64,000 nucleotides of DNA from Flavihumibacter petaseus NBRC 106054 (GTDB lineage Bacteria > Bacteroidota > Bacteroidia > Chitinophagales > Chitinophagaceae). The stretch covers positions 806,001 through 870,000 of the forward strand of contig NZ_BBWV01000001.1 of assembly GCF_000974785.1 (NCBI RefSeq), written 5' to 3'. This document shows positions 7,363-15,393 of this stretch, piece by piece (position 1 is the stretch's first letter; every line of letters starts with the position of its first letter). The position numbers and the translations under genes were made by a program. Below the pieces are notes generated by a model that saw nothing but the letters and a program-made list of their open reading frames with translations, searched no databases and was not told the DNA's origin.

Positions 7363-7995
7363 TTACACGAGGGATACTGTTTCAAGCGGTAAAAACTCAT
7401 ATTGTTCTCTTTGGAATTTTTCCAGAAACCTGGGTAAGGCAAAAGCCAGGCGGTCCCAGGCTTTTTCACTATCATGAAACAACACGATGCTGCCCCTGCT
7501 GGTATTTTTTTCCACAGTCCTCCAGCAAGCTTCAGGTGTAAGGTGAATATCAAAATCACCGCTCAACACACTCCACATCACAGGTGTATAACCGATTTTC
7601 CGCAGCAGGGCCGACTGAAAAGAAGTCATCCTGCCATAGGGTGGGCGGAACAGATTTGAATCAATAAGTTCGCCGGCAGCTTTAACATCGTTCACATAGG
7701 CATCATCAGCAGTTTTCCAACCGTTCACGTGATGCATCGTATGATTGCCTGCTGCATGACCTTCACGCAGCATGCGCGAATAGACATCTGGAAACTGCTG
7801 TACATTTTTTCCGATGCAAAAGAATGTTGCGTGCGCATGATATTGTTTTAACAGATCAAGTACGAACGGTGTGATGACGGGATGGGGACCATCATCAAAA
7901 GTGAGATAGATCTTCTTTTCTTTGCCGGGAACCTTCCATTTCCTTGAAGGATAAAGGCACCGCAGCAACAGATTGCCGGTTTTCCAGTACAACAT
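7363..7995 (-). CDS. Polysaccharide deacetylase family protein (NodB homology)
   Basis: This 210-residue protein is nearly all NodB domain. The catalytic Asp pair is in LTFDDGPHP (residues 31-39). The zinc histidines are in the H-T-M-H-H block at 85-89, RPPYG is at 117-121, and LFHDS near residue 172 carries the late catalytic histidine. These enzymes remove N- or O-acetyl groups from chitin oligomers, peptidoglycan or other glycans. No clear signal peptide is seen (MLYWKTGNLLLRCLYPSRKW), so localisation is open. The start is fixed by a perfect -7 box only four bases upstream, which would make the mRNA leaderless. It diverges from gltX over a 36-base gap. Confidence 0.92.
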   Translation of the reverse strand: MLYWKTGNLLLRCLYPSRKWKVPGKEKKIYLTFDDGPHPVITPFVLDLLKQYHAHATFFCIGKNVQQFPDVYSRMLREGHAAGNHTMHHVNGWKTADDAYVNDVKAAGELIDSNLFRPPYGRMTSFQSALLRKIGYTPVMWSVLSGDFDIHLTPEACWRTVEKNTSRGSIVLFHDSEKAWDRLAFALPRFLEKFQREQYEFLPLETVSLV

Positions 7996-7999
7996 GTAA

Positions 8000-8007
8000 C
8001 AAACCTA
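8000..8007 (-). promoter_or_regulatory. -7 promoter box (TAGGTTTG) of the deacetylase gene
   Basis: The minus strand reads TAGGTTTG, a perfect TAnnTTTG. Only four bases separate it from the ATG at 7995, so the transcription start should fall at or next to the start codon. Confidence 0.6.
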
Positions 8008-8018
8008 ACACTTCTTAT

Positions 8019-8026
8019 TACTTTTG
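8019..8026 (+). promoter_or_regulatory. -7 promoter box (TACTTTTG) of gltX
   Basis: TACTTTTG matches TAnnTTTG exactly and ends five bases before the ATG at 8032. Together with the opposite box at 8000-8007 it forms a back-to-back promoter pair within 36 bases. Confidence 0.6.
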
Positions 8027-8031
8027 CCGCT

Positions 8032-9555
8032 ATGTCACAGAAGATACGTGTTCGGTTTGCACCCAGTCCCACAGGTGGCCTTCATCTTGGAGGCGTTCGC
8101 ACAGTGTTGTATAATTATCTTTTTGCCCGCGGGCTCGGCGGAAAATTTATCCTGAGGATCGAGGATACCGATCAGAGCCGTTTTGTTCCCGGTGCAGAGG
8201 ATTATATCATGGATTGCCTGCGCTGGTGCGGTATGGAGCCTGATGAAAGTCCTGAAGCAGGGGGACCATTCGGTCCTTACCGGCAAAGTGAACGCAAACC
8301 CTCTTACCGTGCATTTGCAGAACAGCTCGTTCAGTCCGGAAAGGCCTATTATGCATTCGATACGCCGGCTGAACTGGAAGAGATGCGCAACCGGTTCAAG
8401 ACTGCCGAAAACCCGACGCCGCAATATGATCATCATCTGCGTTCGAAAATGCGCAATTCCCTGAGTATGGGCGAAGATGAGGTACGCCGTCTCATCGGGG
8501 AAGGCGTTCCCTATGTGATCCGCATCAAAATGCCGGCAGATGAAGTAGTGAGTTTCACGGATATGATCCGGGGAGAAGTGCGCTTCAATACCGGGATCGT
8601 GGATGATAAAGTTTTGCTGAAACAGGACGGTATGCCAACCTATCATCTTGCCGTGGTAGTTGATGATCATGCCATGGAGATCTCCCATGCATTCCGCGGT
8701 GAAGAGTGGCTACCCAGTGCACCGGTGCATGTGCTGCTATGGGAATACCTCGGATGGAAAAACAGTATGCCGCAGTTCGCGCACCTGCCTTTGATCCTGA
8801 AACCGGATGGCAATGGCAAACTCAGCAAACGCGACGGCGACAGGCTCGGATTTCCTGTATTTGCCATGAACTGGTCGGATCCGCGCACGGGTGATTTTAC
8901 GCAGGGATTCCGGGAACGCGGCTTTCTCCCGGAGGCTTTTGTGAATCTGCTCGCTATGCTGGGCTGGAATGATGGTACCGGCACTGAATTGTTTTCCATG
9001 GAAGAACTCATCAGCGCTTTCTCTATGGACCGCGTTCATAAAGGCGGAGCGAAATTCGACTTTGAAAAGGCAAAATGGTTCAACCATGAATGGATCAAAC
9101 GTTCATCTGCAGACCGTTTGCTGCCTGATGTAAGGCAGCATCTTGAAGCAGCGGGAATAACAGCTAACGATGATCACTATACGAAGACGGTAATCGACCT
9201 GGTAAAAGAGCGTTGTACCTTGTTGCCGGATTTTGCAGAGCAGGCAGGATTCTTCTTTAATCGTCCGGCTCCTCCGGATCTGCAACCCCTGGCAGCGAAG
9301 TGGTCGCCGGAGAAAACGACTTTCTTCCGGGAACTTGGTCCGGCTCTGGCAACGCTGCAGCACTGGACGGCAGCGGATATTGAAGCCTGCTTCAAGGACC
9401 TTGCCCAGCAGCACAGTCTTAAGGTAGGTGAATTGCAGTTGCCATTGCGGCTATTGCTGGTGGGGGGAAAATTCGGACCTGCTGTTTTCTCGATCGCTGC
9501 GACGATCGGCAGGGAGGAAACGATCTCCCGGATCGGCGCTTTCCGGATGGATTGA
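8032..9555 (+). CDS. gltX: Glutamate--tRNA ligase
   Basis: This 507-residue class I aminoacyl-tRNA synthetase charges tRNA-Glu in the cytoplasm. The ATP-binding HIGH-type motif is HLGG (residues 18-21) within PSPTGGLHLGGVRT. LRIEDTDQSRF follows near residue 42. The KMSKS-type motif is KLSKR at 263-267. The C-terminal half is the helical anticodon-binding domain. The length is normal for Bacteroidota GltX. GlnS and GatCAB are not in the window, so whether it also charges tRNA-Gln cannot be judged. It is transcribed divergently from the deacetylase gene. Confidence 0.97.
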   Translation: MSQKIRVRFAPSPTGGLHLGGVRTVLYNYLFARGLGGKFILRIEDTDQSRFVPGAEDYIMDCLRWCGMEPDESPEAGGPFGPYRQSERKPSYRAFAEQLVQSGKAYYAFDTPAELEEMRNRFKTAENPTPQYDHHLRSKMRNSLSMGEDEVRRLIGEGVPYVIRIKMPADEVVSFTDMIRGEVRFNTGIVDDKVLLKQDGMPTYHLAVVVDDHAMEISHAFRGEEWLPSAPVHVLLWEYLGWKNSMPQFAHLPLILKPDGNGKLSKRDGDRLGFPVFAMNWSDPRTGDFTQGFRERGFLPEAFVNLLAMLGWNDGTGTELFSMEELISAFSMDRVHKGGAKFDFEKAKWFNHEWIKRSSADRLLPDVRQHLEAAGITANDDHYTKTVIDLVKERCTLLPDFAEQAGFFFNRPAPPDLQPLAAKWSPEKTTFFRELGPALATLQHWTAADIEACFKDLAQQHSLKVGELQLPLRLLLVGGKFGPAVFSIAATIGREETISRIGAFRMD

Positions 9556-9589
9556 GCAATAGTCATTCTGCCTATCTTTACCAGGCCAT

Positions 9590-10006
9590 ATGAATACCAT
9601 CAATCGTCCCATCAGGGTATTAGTTGCCAAGGTTGGTCTTGACGGCCATGACCGCGGCGCAAAAGTAATTGCCACAGCCCTGCGGGATGCGGGTATGGAG
9701 GTGATCTACACAGGGTTACGGCAGACCCCCGAAATGGTGGTCAATGCAGCCTTGCAGGAAGATGTGGATGCCATTGGCATCAGCATTCTCAGCGGCGCCC
9801 ACATGACTGTATTTCCTAAGATCATCACCCTGATGAAAGCGTACCGGATGGATGACGTTCTGCTTACCGGCGGCGGCATAATTCCGGATGATGACATGAA
9901 CACCCTGCATGACATGGGCGTGGGTCGCCTTTTTGCACCGGGAACATCCACTGTAGACATTGCCAGCTATATCACCACGTGGGTACAGCAGCACCGAAAT
10001 TTCTGA
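9590..10006 (+). CDS. Stand-alone cobalamin-binding subunit of a methylmalonyl-CoA mutase-type enzyme
   Basis: This 138-residue protein consists only of a B12-binding domain of the MutB C-terminal type. The signature DxHxxG is D18-G-H20-DRG23. The lower ligand His20 would coordinate cobalt. SISILSGAH-like and [11 protein letters not shown] segments form the nucleotide-tail pocket. In split acyl-CoA mutases such a small subunit pairs with a separate catalytic subunit, which is not in this window. A near-consensus -7 box (TATCTTTA, 9573-9580) lies nine bases upstream. It is followed two bases later by a VOC gene and then an enoyl-CoA hydratase gene, a context that suggests acyl-CoA metabolism. 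The epimerase gene lies separately at 26746. Confidence 0.88.
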   Translation: MNTINRPIRVLVAKVGLDGHDRGAKVIATALRDAGMEVIYTGLRQTPEMVVNAALQEDVDAIGISILSGAHMTVFPKIITLMKAYRMDDVLLTGGGIIPDDDMNTLHDMGVGRLFAPGTSTVDIASYITTWVQQHRNF

Positions 10007-10007
10007 C

Positions 10008-10445
10008 ATGATCAGGTTACCACCACAAAGAATTTCCTTCATCACACTGGGCGTCAGAGACCTGCAGGCCAGCAGTATCTTTTATCAGCAAAAATTCGGA
10101 TGGAAGCCGTTGCCCGGCGAATCAGAAGGTATTGTTTTTTTCCAGTTGCACGGTCAGATCATGGCGCTGTTCCCTTCCGATGCACTGGCTGACGATGCCG
10201 GCATCGTCAACAACGGCGCAGGATTCAGGCGTGTAACACTTTCGATCAACTGCCACTCTGAAAAAGAAGTGGATGACATCTTTGAAGGCTTTAGGGCGAA
10301 TGGCGTGACCATTATCAAGGCGCCGGCAAAAGTATTCTGGGGCGGATACAGCGGTTATGCCTGCGACAACGAAGACAATTACTGGGAATTCGCCTACAAT
10401 CCTTTTATAGGGCTCGATGACAACGGCGCCATACTTACCTCGTGA
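10008..10445 (+). CDS. VOC family protein (glyoxalase/bleomycin-resistance fold)
   Basis: The protein has 145 residues from the ATG at 10008, one base after the mutase subunit's stop codon. An upstream in-frame ATG at 9960 lies inside that gene and is rejected. The start ISFITLGVRDLQASSIFYQQKFGW and the end WGGYSGYACDNEDNYWEFAYNP are typical of single-unit VOC proteins related to lactoylglutathione lyase and dioxygenases. The WEFAYNP segment carries the expected C-terminal metal-ligand glutamate. The substrate is unknown. Its position between a B12 subunit and a crotonase may hint at a CoA-thioester role, but that is inference. Confidence 0.85.
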   Translation: MIRLPPQRISFITLGVRDLQASSIFYQQKFGWKPLPGESEGIVFFQLHGQIMALFPSDALADDAGIVNNGAGFRRVTLSINCHSEKEVDDIFEGFRANGVTIIKAPAKVFWGGYSGYACDNEDNYWEFAYNPFIGLDDNGAILTS

Positions 10446-10455
10446 ATTAATAGTT

Positions 10456-11235
10456 ATGTACCAGACAATCCTGACAGCACTCAACAACGGTATTCTAACG
10501 ATTACCATCAACCGGCCAGATAAACTGAATGCGCTTAACAAAGCGGTAATTGCCGAATTGGGGCAAGTGCTGGAACTGGTTTACCTGGAACCGGAAATAA
10601 AAGCAGCGGTAATTACCGGAAGCGGACCAAAGAGTTTTGTTGCCGGGGCAGATATCTCTGAATTTTCGGGCCTCGACAGCCGTGGTGGTGAAGCAATGGC
10701 ATTGCAGGCGCAGGCAAAAGTGTTTGATAAAATAGAAAATTGTCCCAAACCCGTGATTGCGGCCGTGAATGGTTTTGCGCTCGGTGGAGGTTGTGAACTG
10801 GCTATGGCCTGTCATTTCCGCATCGCTGCAGATCAGGCCAGGTTCGGGCAACCCGAGGTAAACCTTGGTCTTACACCCGGGTATGGGGGCACCCAGCGGT
10901 TAACAAGGCTTATCGGCAAGGGAAAGGCGATGGAACTGCTCATGACCGGAAACATGCTGGATGCCGGGGAGGCATTGCGGCTGGGGCTGGTCAATGAAGT
11001 AACGGCACCAAAAGCCCTGCTCTCCAGGTGCCAGGAAATACTGGAAACGATCATTGCCAAAGCGCCATTGGCCATCAGCCGGATCATCGCACTCGTTAAC
11101 CTGGCTGACCGGTGTGACCCGGAAGGAATGGCCCGGGAAGCAAGGGCTTTCGGGGAACTTTTCGACACTGCAGATGCCAAAGAAGGTGCAGCAGCCTTCC
11201 TTGAAAAGCGTAAACCCGTGTTCAGAGGCGCCTAA
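10456..11235 (+). CDS. Enoyl-CoA hydratase/isomerase family protein
   Basis: This 259-residue crotonase-fold enzyme starts at the ATG at 10456. An ATG 13 codons upstream overlaps the VOC gene and is not needed. The oxyanion-hole motifs are FVAGADI (61-67) and GFALGGGCELAM (106-117). Both catalytic glutamates of true hydratases are kept: Glu114 in GGGCELA and Glu134 in GQPEVNLGL. This supports hydration of trans-2-enoyl-CoA to 3-hydroxyacyl-CoA, as in fatty-acid or amino-acid breakdown. It lies ten bases after the VOC gene in the same probable operon. Confidence 0.92.
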   Translation: MYQTILTALNNGILTITINRPDKLNALNKAVIAELGQVLELVYLEPEIKAAVITGSGPKSFVAGADISEFSGLDSRGGEAMALQAQAKVFDKIENCPKPVIAAVNGFALGGGCELAMACHFRIAADQARFGQPEVNLGLTPGYGGTQRLTRLIGKGKAMELLMTGNMLDAGEALRLGLVNEVTAPKALLSRCQEILETIIAKAPLAISRIIALVNLADRCDPEGMAREARAFGELFDTADAKEGAAAFLEKRKPVFRGA

Positions 11236-11284
11236 TTTCCCTATTCCAGCCTAACTTCGCGGCCTAAACCATCAACGTCGCGAT

Positions 11285-12682
11285 ATGGATTACAGAATAG
11301 AAAAAGATACCATGGGAGAAGTTAAAGTACCCGTGGATGCTTTTTATGGCGCACAAACCCAGCGCAGCATTGACAATTTCAGGATTGCCCAGGACACCAA
11401 CAGGATGCCGCTCGAGATCATACGGGCATTCGCTTACCTGAAGAAAGCTGCGGCACTCACCAATCTTGATGCGGGTATACTGACCAAAGAAAAATCAGAT
11501 CTCATCGGTAAAGTTTGTGACGAAATCCTGGCGGGCAAACTGGACCAGTATTTTCCGCTGGTGGTTTGGCAGACGGGATCCGGCACCCAGAGTAACATGA
11601 ATGTGAATGAAGTGATCGCCTATCGTGGTCATGTGCTCAATGGCGGAAAGCTGGAGGATAAGGAAAAATTCCTGCATCCCAATGATGATGTGAACAAGTC
11701 GCAATCCTCCAATGACACTTTCCCGACTGCGATGCATATCGCCGCTTACAAGATGCTGATTGAAATCACGATACCAGGCATCGAGAAGCTTCGTGATACA
11801 CTGGCTGCAAAGAGCAAGGCCTTTATGAATGTGGTAAAGATCGGCCGTACCCATTTTATGGATGCTACACCGCTTACCCTGGGTCAGGAATTCAGCGGAT
11901 ACGTATCCCAACTGGATCATGGGTTGAAAGCCATCAGGAATACCTTACCCCATCTGTCTGAACTGGCACTTGGCGGAACTGCGGTCGGAACCGGCATCAA
12001 TACACCCGAGAACTATTCCGAAAATGTCGCGGCTCACATTGCAACACTCACAGGTCTTCCGTTTATAACAGCCGAGAATAAATTCGAAGCACTGGCTGCT
12101 CATGATGCGATCGTGGAAGCACATGGTGCGCTCAAGACTGTTGCCGTAAGCCTGATGAAAATCGCCAACGATATCCGGATGTTGTCCAGTGGTCCCCGCT
12201 CAGGCATTGGCGAGATTCATATTCCGGATAATGAACCCGGATCATCTATCATGCCCGGCAAAGTAAATCCTACCCAGTGTGAAGCATTGACGATGATCGC
12301 AGCCCAGGTGCTCGGTAATGATGTTGCCATCAATATCGGCGGCGCCACCGGCCACTTTGAACTGAATGTGTTCAAGCCGGTAATGATTTTTAACTTCCTG
12401 CACAGTGCCCGCCTGATCGGCGATGGTTGTGTGAGCTTCAACGACAAATGTGCGGCGGGCATAGAGCCGATCGAAGCCAATATCCGTAAGCACGTGGAGA
12501 ATTCCCTGATGCTGGTTACAGCGCTTAACACCAAAATCGGCTATTATAAGGCAGCCGAGATCGCGCAGAAAGCACATAAGGAAGGGACAACCCTGAAAGA
12601 AATGGCGGTAAAACTGGGACATCTGACACCGGAAGATTTTGATGCCTGGGTTATTCCGGCCAATATGGTGGGAAAGATCTGA
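11285..12682 (+). CDS. fumC: Class II fumarate hydratase
   Basis: This 465-residue cytoplasmic tetrameric enzyme of the citric-acid cycle interconverts fumarate and malate. The fumarase/aspartase signature [11 protein letters not shown] is present around residue 318. The N-terminal region has the expected [13 protein letters not shown] substrate-binding block near residue 98. [17 protein letters not shown] near residue 185 carries the active-site histidine. The length fits FumC rather than aspartase. A near-consensus -7 box (TAACTTCG) lies at 11252-11259. A strong terminator follows the gene. Confidence 0.97.
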   Translation: MDYRIEKDTMGEVKVPVDAFYGAQTQRSIDNFRIAQDTNRMPLEIIRAFAYLKKAAALTNLDAGILTKEKSDLIGKVCDEILAGKLDQYFPLVVWQTGSGTQSNMNVNEVIAYRGHVLNGGKLEDKEKFLHPNDDVNKSQSSNDTFPTAMHIAAYKMLIEITIPGIEKLRDTLAAKSKAFMNVVKIGRTHFMDATPLTLGQEFSGYVSQLDHGLKAIRNTLPHLSELALGGTAVGTGINTPENYSENVAAHIATLTGLPFITAENKFEALAAHDAIVEAHGALKTVAVSLMKIANDIRMLSSGPRSGIGEIHIPDNEPGSSIMPGKVNPTQCEALTMIAAQVLGNDVAINIGGATGHFELNVFKPVMIFNFLHSARLIGDGCVSFNDKCAAGIEPIEANIRKHVENSLMLVTALNTKIGYYKAAEIAQKAHKEGTTLKEMAVKLGHLTPEDFDAWVIPANMVGKI

Positions 12683-12713
12683 TACTTCGCCTATCCCTTA
12701 CCGAAATACTACC

Positions 12714-12744
12714 ACGAAAGCCTCCGTTTATCGGAGGCTTTCGT
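12714..12744 (+). terminator. Terminator after fumC
   Basis: A 13-base perfect stem (ACGAAAGCCTCCG at 12714-12726 with its complement at 12732-12744) encloses the loop TTTAT. It is followed by CTGTTT. It lies 32 bases past the fumC stop codon. Confidence 0.85.
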
Positions 12745-12889
12745 CTGTTTATCCGGAAAATACCCAGAACCAGCTAAAAACTTTGGGTACAGCAATACCT
12801 CTAAGGAAATTTGCGTTTGTTAAAATCCTGATCCGCCCCTTGAGTCTTTTTCCTTTTTCACTATCCTATATAAAGATATAATCCCGGCT

Positions 12890-15244
12890 ATGAATAATCG
12901 CTATGCGACAGCCTTTGCTGTTGCCCTGAAAATTATTGTCTGTTGCTGCCTGCTGACCTGGCATATTTCCGCATCTGCCCAGGTTACCAACGGATACAGT
13001 TATGTGAACATCACCAAACAAACGGTTGGTGGAACGGTGGAACCCGGCGATGTGCTGGAGATCCGCCACAGCATACATATTCCCTGGGGATTCAATAGTG
13101 CAAACAGTGGCAGAATTTATAATGTACGGTACTACGACTCCCTACCGACAAGAACCACGATGGTTACTACTGCGATGGGGGGGAGTTTGCGGGTGATCAC
13201 CAATGAAGGTGTTACCCTTGCGGGTAAGTCATACACCACCACTGCTGGAGATGATGCCGGTACCTATATTGCCAATCCTGCCGGTGGAGAATATCATATC
13301 CGGATTAACCTGGGGTCTGCGCCGACTGCTCCGGCCAACAACAAAGTATCAGGAACAGGATCGCTTACCGGAGCGTCTTCCATAAACGTCTCCAGCCAGG
13401 GAGCCGGCGATGCGCCGAAATGGTATACTGGTCACCTTTTCTCAACTGCCTTCAGAGTGACTGTTACCGGTACATATGGGCAAGTCATTGATCTCGGAGC
13501 TGCACGCTTCTACTACACCACCACGAGCAATTCTACGGTCAGCATTCCCATTCCGGTTTACCGGTACAAAATTCTTATCGCCAAAAATGATGCGCTTTGC
13601 ACCAATACTGTTGGCGCCAATTTTGCCGGCGAAAGCGGCGGCACATTTGGATCCGGCAACAGCCTTAACCGTTCAACAGGCCCTTCCTATGCCATTTCAG
13701 GATACACCTACGTCAACAACGTGTCTGCGAGTAATGCAGTGAATGACGGCAGCTACGCCATTGTGAATAACCTCAGTCCCCGCGGCAGCAACAATACCGC
13801 CGCCAAAAAAGAGCCTAACTGTAATTCAAGTTCTCCAGCCACGACAACAGCAAATAACTGTAACAACAGGATGTTCAGCGTTTGGGATATCGCCGGCGAC
13901 CATAGTGGTACGGCCACGACAGGCGGTAATGTACCGCCGGCTTCAGGGGCGAATTCCGGATACATGTTAATGGTGAATTCTGACTATGTAACATCCGAAG
14001 CCTACAGGCAGACCATTTCCGGTTTATGTCCGGGAACCACTTATGAGTTTTCGGCCTGGATCAAAAACATCTGTTCCTATTGTGGCATGGACGCCACCCT
14101 GAATGCCCGCACCGGTGCCGGGGTGAAACCCAGTCTGACATTTGTGCTCGATGGTATTGACCGGTATGGTACCGGAGAAATAGCTTATACCGGCAATTGG
14201 ATAAAAAAGGGATTCACCTTTACCACGGGGGCAAGTCAGACATCAGTTACCTTTTCTATCCGGAACAATGCCCAGGGTGGCGGTGGAAACGACTGGGTAA
14301 TGGACGATATTTCCATTGCGACCTGTCAACCTAACCTGGTCATGAAACCCTACGGCAATGCATCGGTTTGTTATGGCAACCAGGTATCTTTTTCAGCAGA
14401 TATCCAGAGTGTGTTCAGCAACTATTCCTCTTATCGCTGGGAAAGAAGTACTGACGGCGGTACTACCTGGAGCAATCAGTCCAATTCAACCGGCACACCC
14501 GCACTGGTAGGAGGCCAGTATACCTACACTGTGAATTTCCCTCCGATTATTGGCGATGAAAACACCCACAACGATATTATAAGATTGCGTGTGGCCACCA
14601 CGTCAGACAATCTCAACAATAACAGTTGTTCCTTCCTTGCATCGACCCAGGTAGTAGTACTGGTGCACAATTGCGAGTGGGTACTGAGTGCAGATATTGT
14701 ACAGTTCAAGGCGCAGCCAGGAGCCAGCGGAACGTCGCTTCGCTGGGCCACAGTCAACGAATCAGAGGGTCTGGTCTACGTATTGGAAAAAAGCACTGAT
14801 CAGCGGAACTGGACCATGGTAAGGGAAGTGAATGCCAAAGTGAATGGTGCACAAAACAACTATAGTGAACTAGACCCTTCGCCGCTGAATAAACCGACCT
14901 ATTACCGGATCAGCATGGTCTATAACGGAAAACAAAAATTCACTCACCAGTTATTGGTTCAGCCAGGGCTTGTTCCCGGAAGCGACCTGGTGTTGCAGGC
15001 GATCCAGAATCCTTTTAACAGCCAGTTACCTTTTGATCTCTATACGCCGGTCAGCGGTGAGGCCAATATTGCCCTCTATGATCTTTATGGCAAACAGGTA
15101 AAGCAGCTGGACTGGAAACTTCAGCGGGGTGGCAATAAACTCGTTCTGGCAAATACAAGTTCCCTTGCCTCAGGCACTTATATCCTGATGATCAGGATGG
15201 GAGATAAACTGGTTCAGCGCAAAGTTATCAAGGCAAACAGGTAG
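12890..15244 (+). CDS. Secreted T9SS-sorted protein, first of a tandem paralogous pair
   Basis: This 784-residue protein has an N-terminal signal peptide ending near SASAQ (about residue 30). The mature part starts NGYSYVNITKQTVGGTVEPGD, a block resembling Ig-like/DUF11 surface modules. A middle domain with paired cysteines (about 310-480) has YMLMVNSDYVT, RQTISGLCPGTTYEFSAWI and NDWVMDDISIATC, the pattern of jelly-roll carbohydrate-binding modules. An Ig-like part follows. The C-terminal about 75 residues (NPFNSQLPFDLY, ALYDLYGK, GTYILMI, QRKVIK) are a type A T9SS sorting domain, predicting export across the outer membrane and surface attachment. No catalytic domain is recognised. It is about two-thirds identical, by eye, to the next gene. 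Confidence 0.85.
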   Translation: MNNRYATAFAVALKIIVCCCLLTWHISASAQVTNGYSYVNITKQTVGGTVEPGDVLEIRHSIHIPWGFNSANSGRIYNVRYYDSLPTRTTMVTTAMGGSLRVITNEGVTLAGKSYTTTAGDDAGTYIANPAGGEYHIRINLGSAPTAPANNKVSGTGSLTGASSINVSSQGAGDAPKWYTGHLFSTAFRVTVTGTYGQVIDLGAARFYYTTTSNSTVSIPIPVYRYKILIAKNDALCTNTVGANFAGESGGTFGSGNSLNRSTGPSYAISGYTYVNNVSASNAVNDGSYAIVNNLSPRGSNNTAAKKEPNCNSSSPATTTANNCNNRMFSVWDIAGDHSGTATTGGNVPPASGANSGYMLMVNSDYVTSEAYRQTISGLCPGTTYEFSAWIKNICSYCGMDATLNARTGAGVKPSLTFVLDGIDRYGTGEIAYTGNWIKKGFTFTTGASQTSVTFSIRNNAQGGGGNDWVMDDISIATCQPNLVMKPYGNASVCYGNQVSFSADIQSVFSNYSSYRWERSTDGGTTWSNQSNSTGTPALVGGQYTYTVNFPPIIGDENTHNDIIRLRVATTSDNLNNNSCSFLASTQVVVLVHNCEWVLSADIVQFKAQPGASGTSLRWATVNESEGLVYVLEKSTDQRNWTMVREVNAKVNGAQNNYSELDPSPLNKPTYYRISMVYNGKQKFTHQLLVQPGLVPGSDLVLQAIQNPFNSQLPFDLYTPVSGEANIALYDLYGKQVKQLDWKLQRGGNKLVLANTSSLASGTYILMIRMGDKLVQRKVIKANR

Positions 15245-15393
15245 TGAACCAGGTATAAATACGATAGCAATTCTGCTAATAACAGATTAGAAATTAACGA
15301 TTTATAAAATTTTTCGACCAATAGACAGATTTATTGCAATAGAAAGAGATCGGTTACCGTTTCCAGTTATGATGGTCACATTAATCCGAATCT

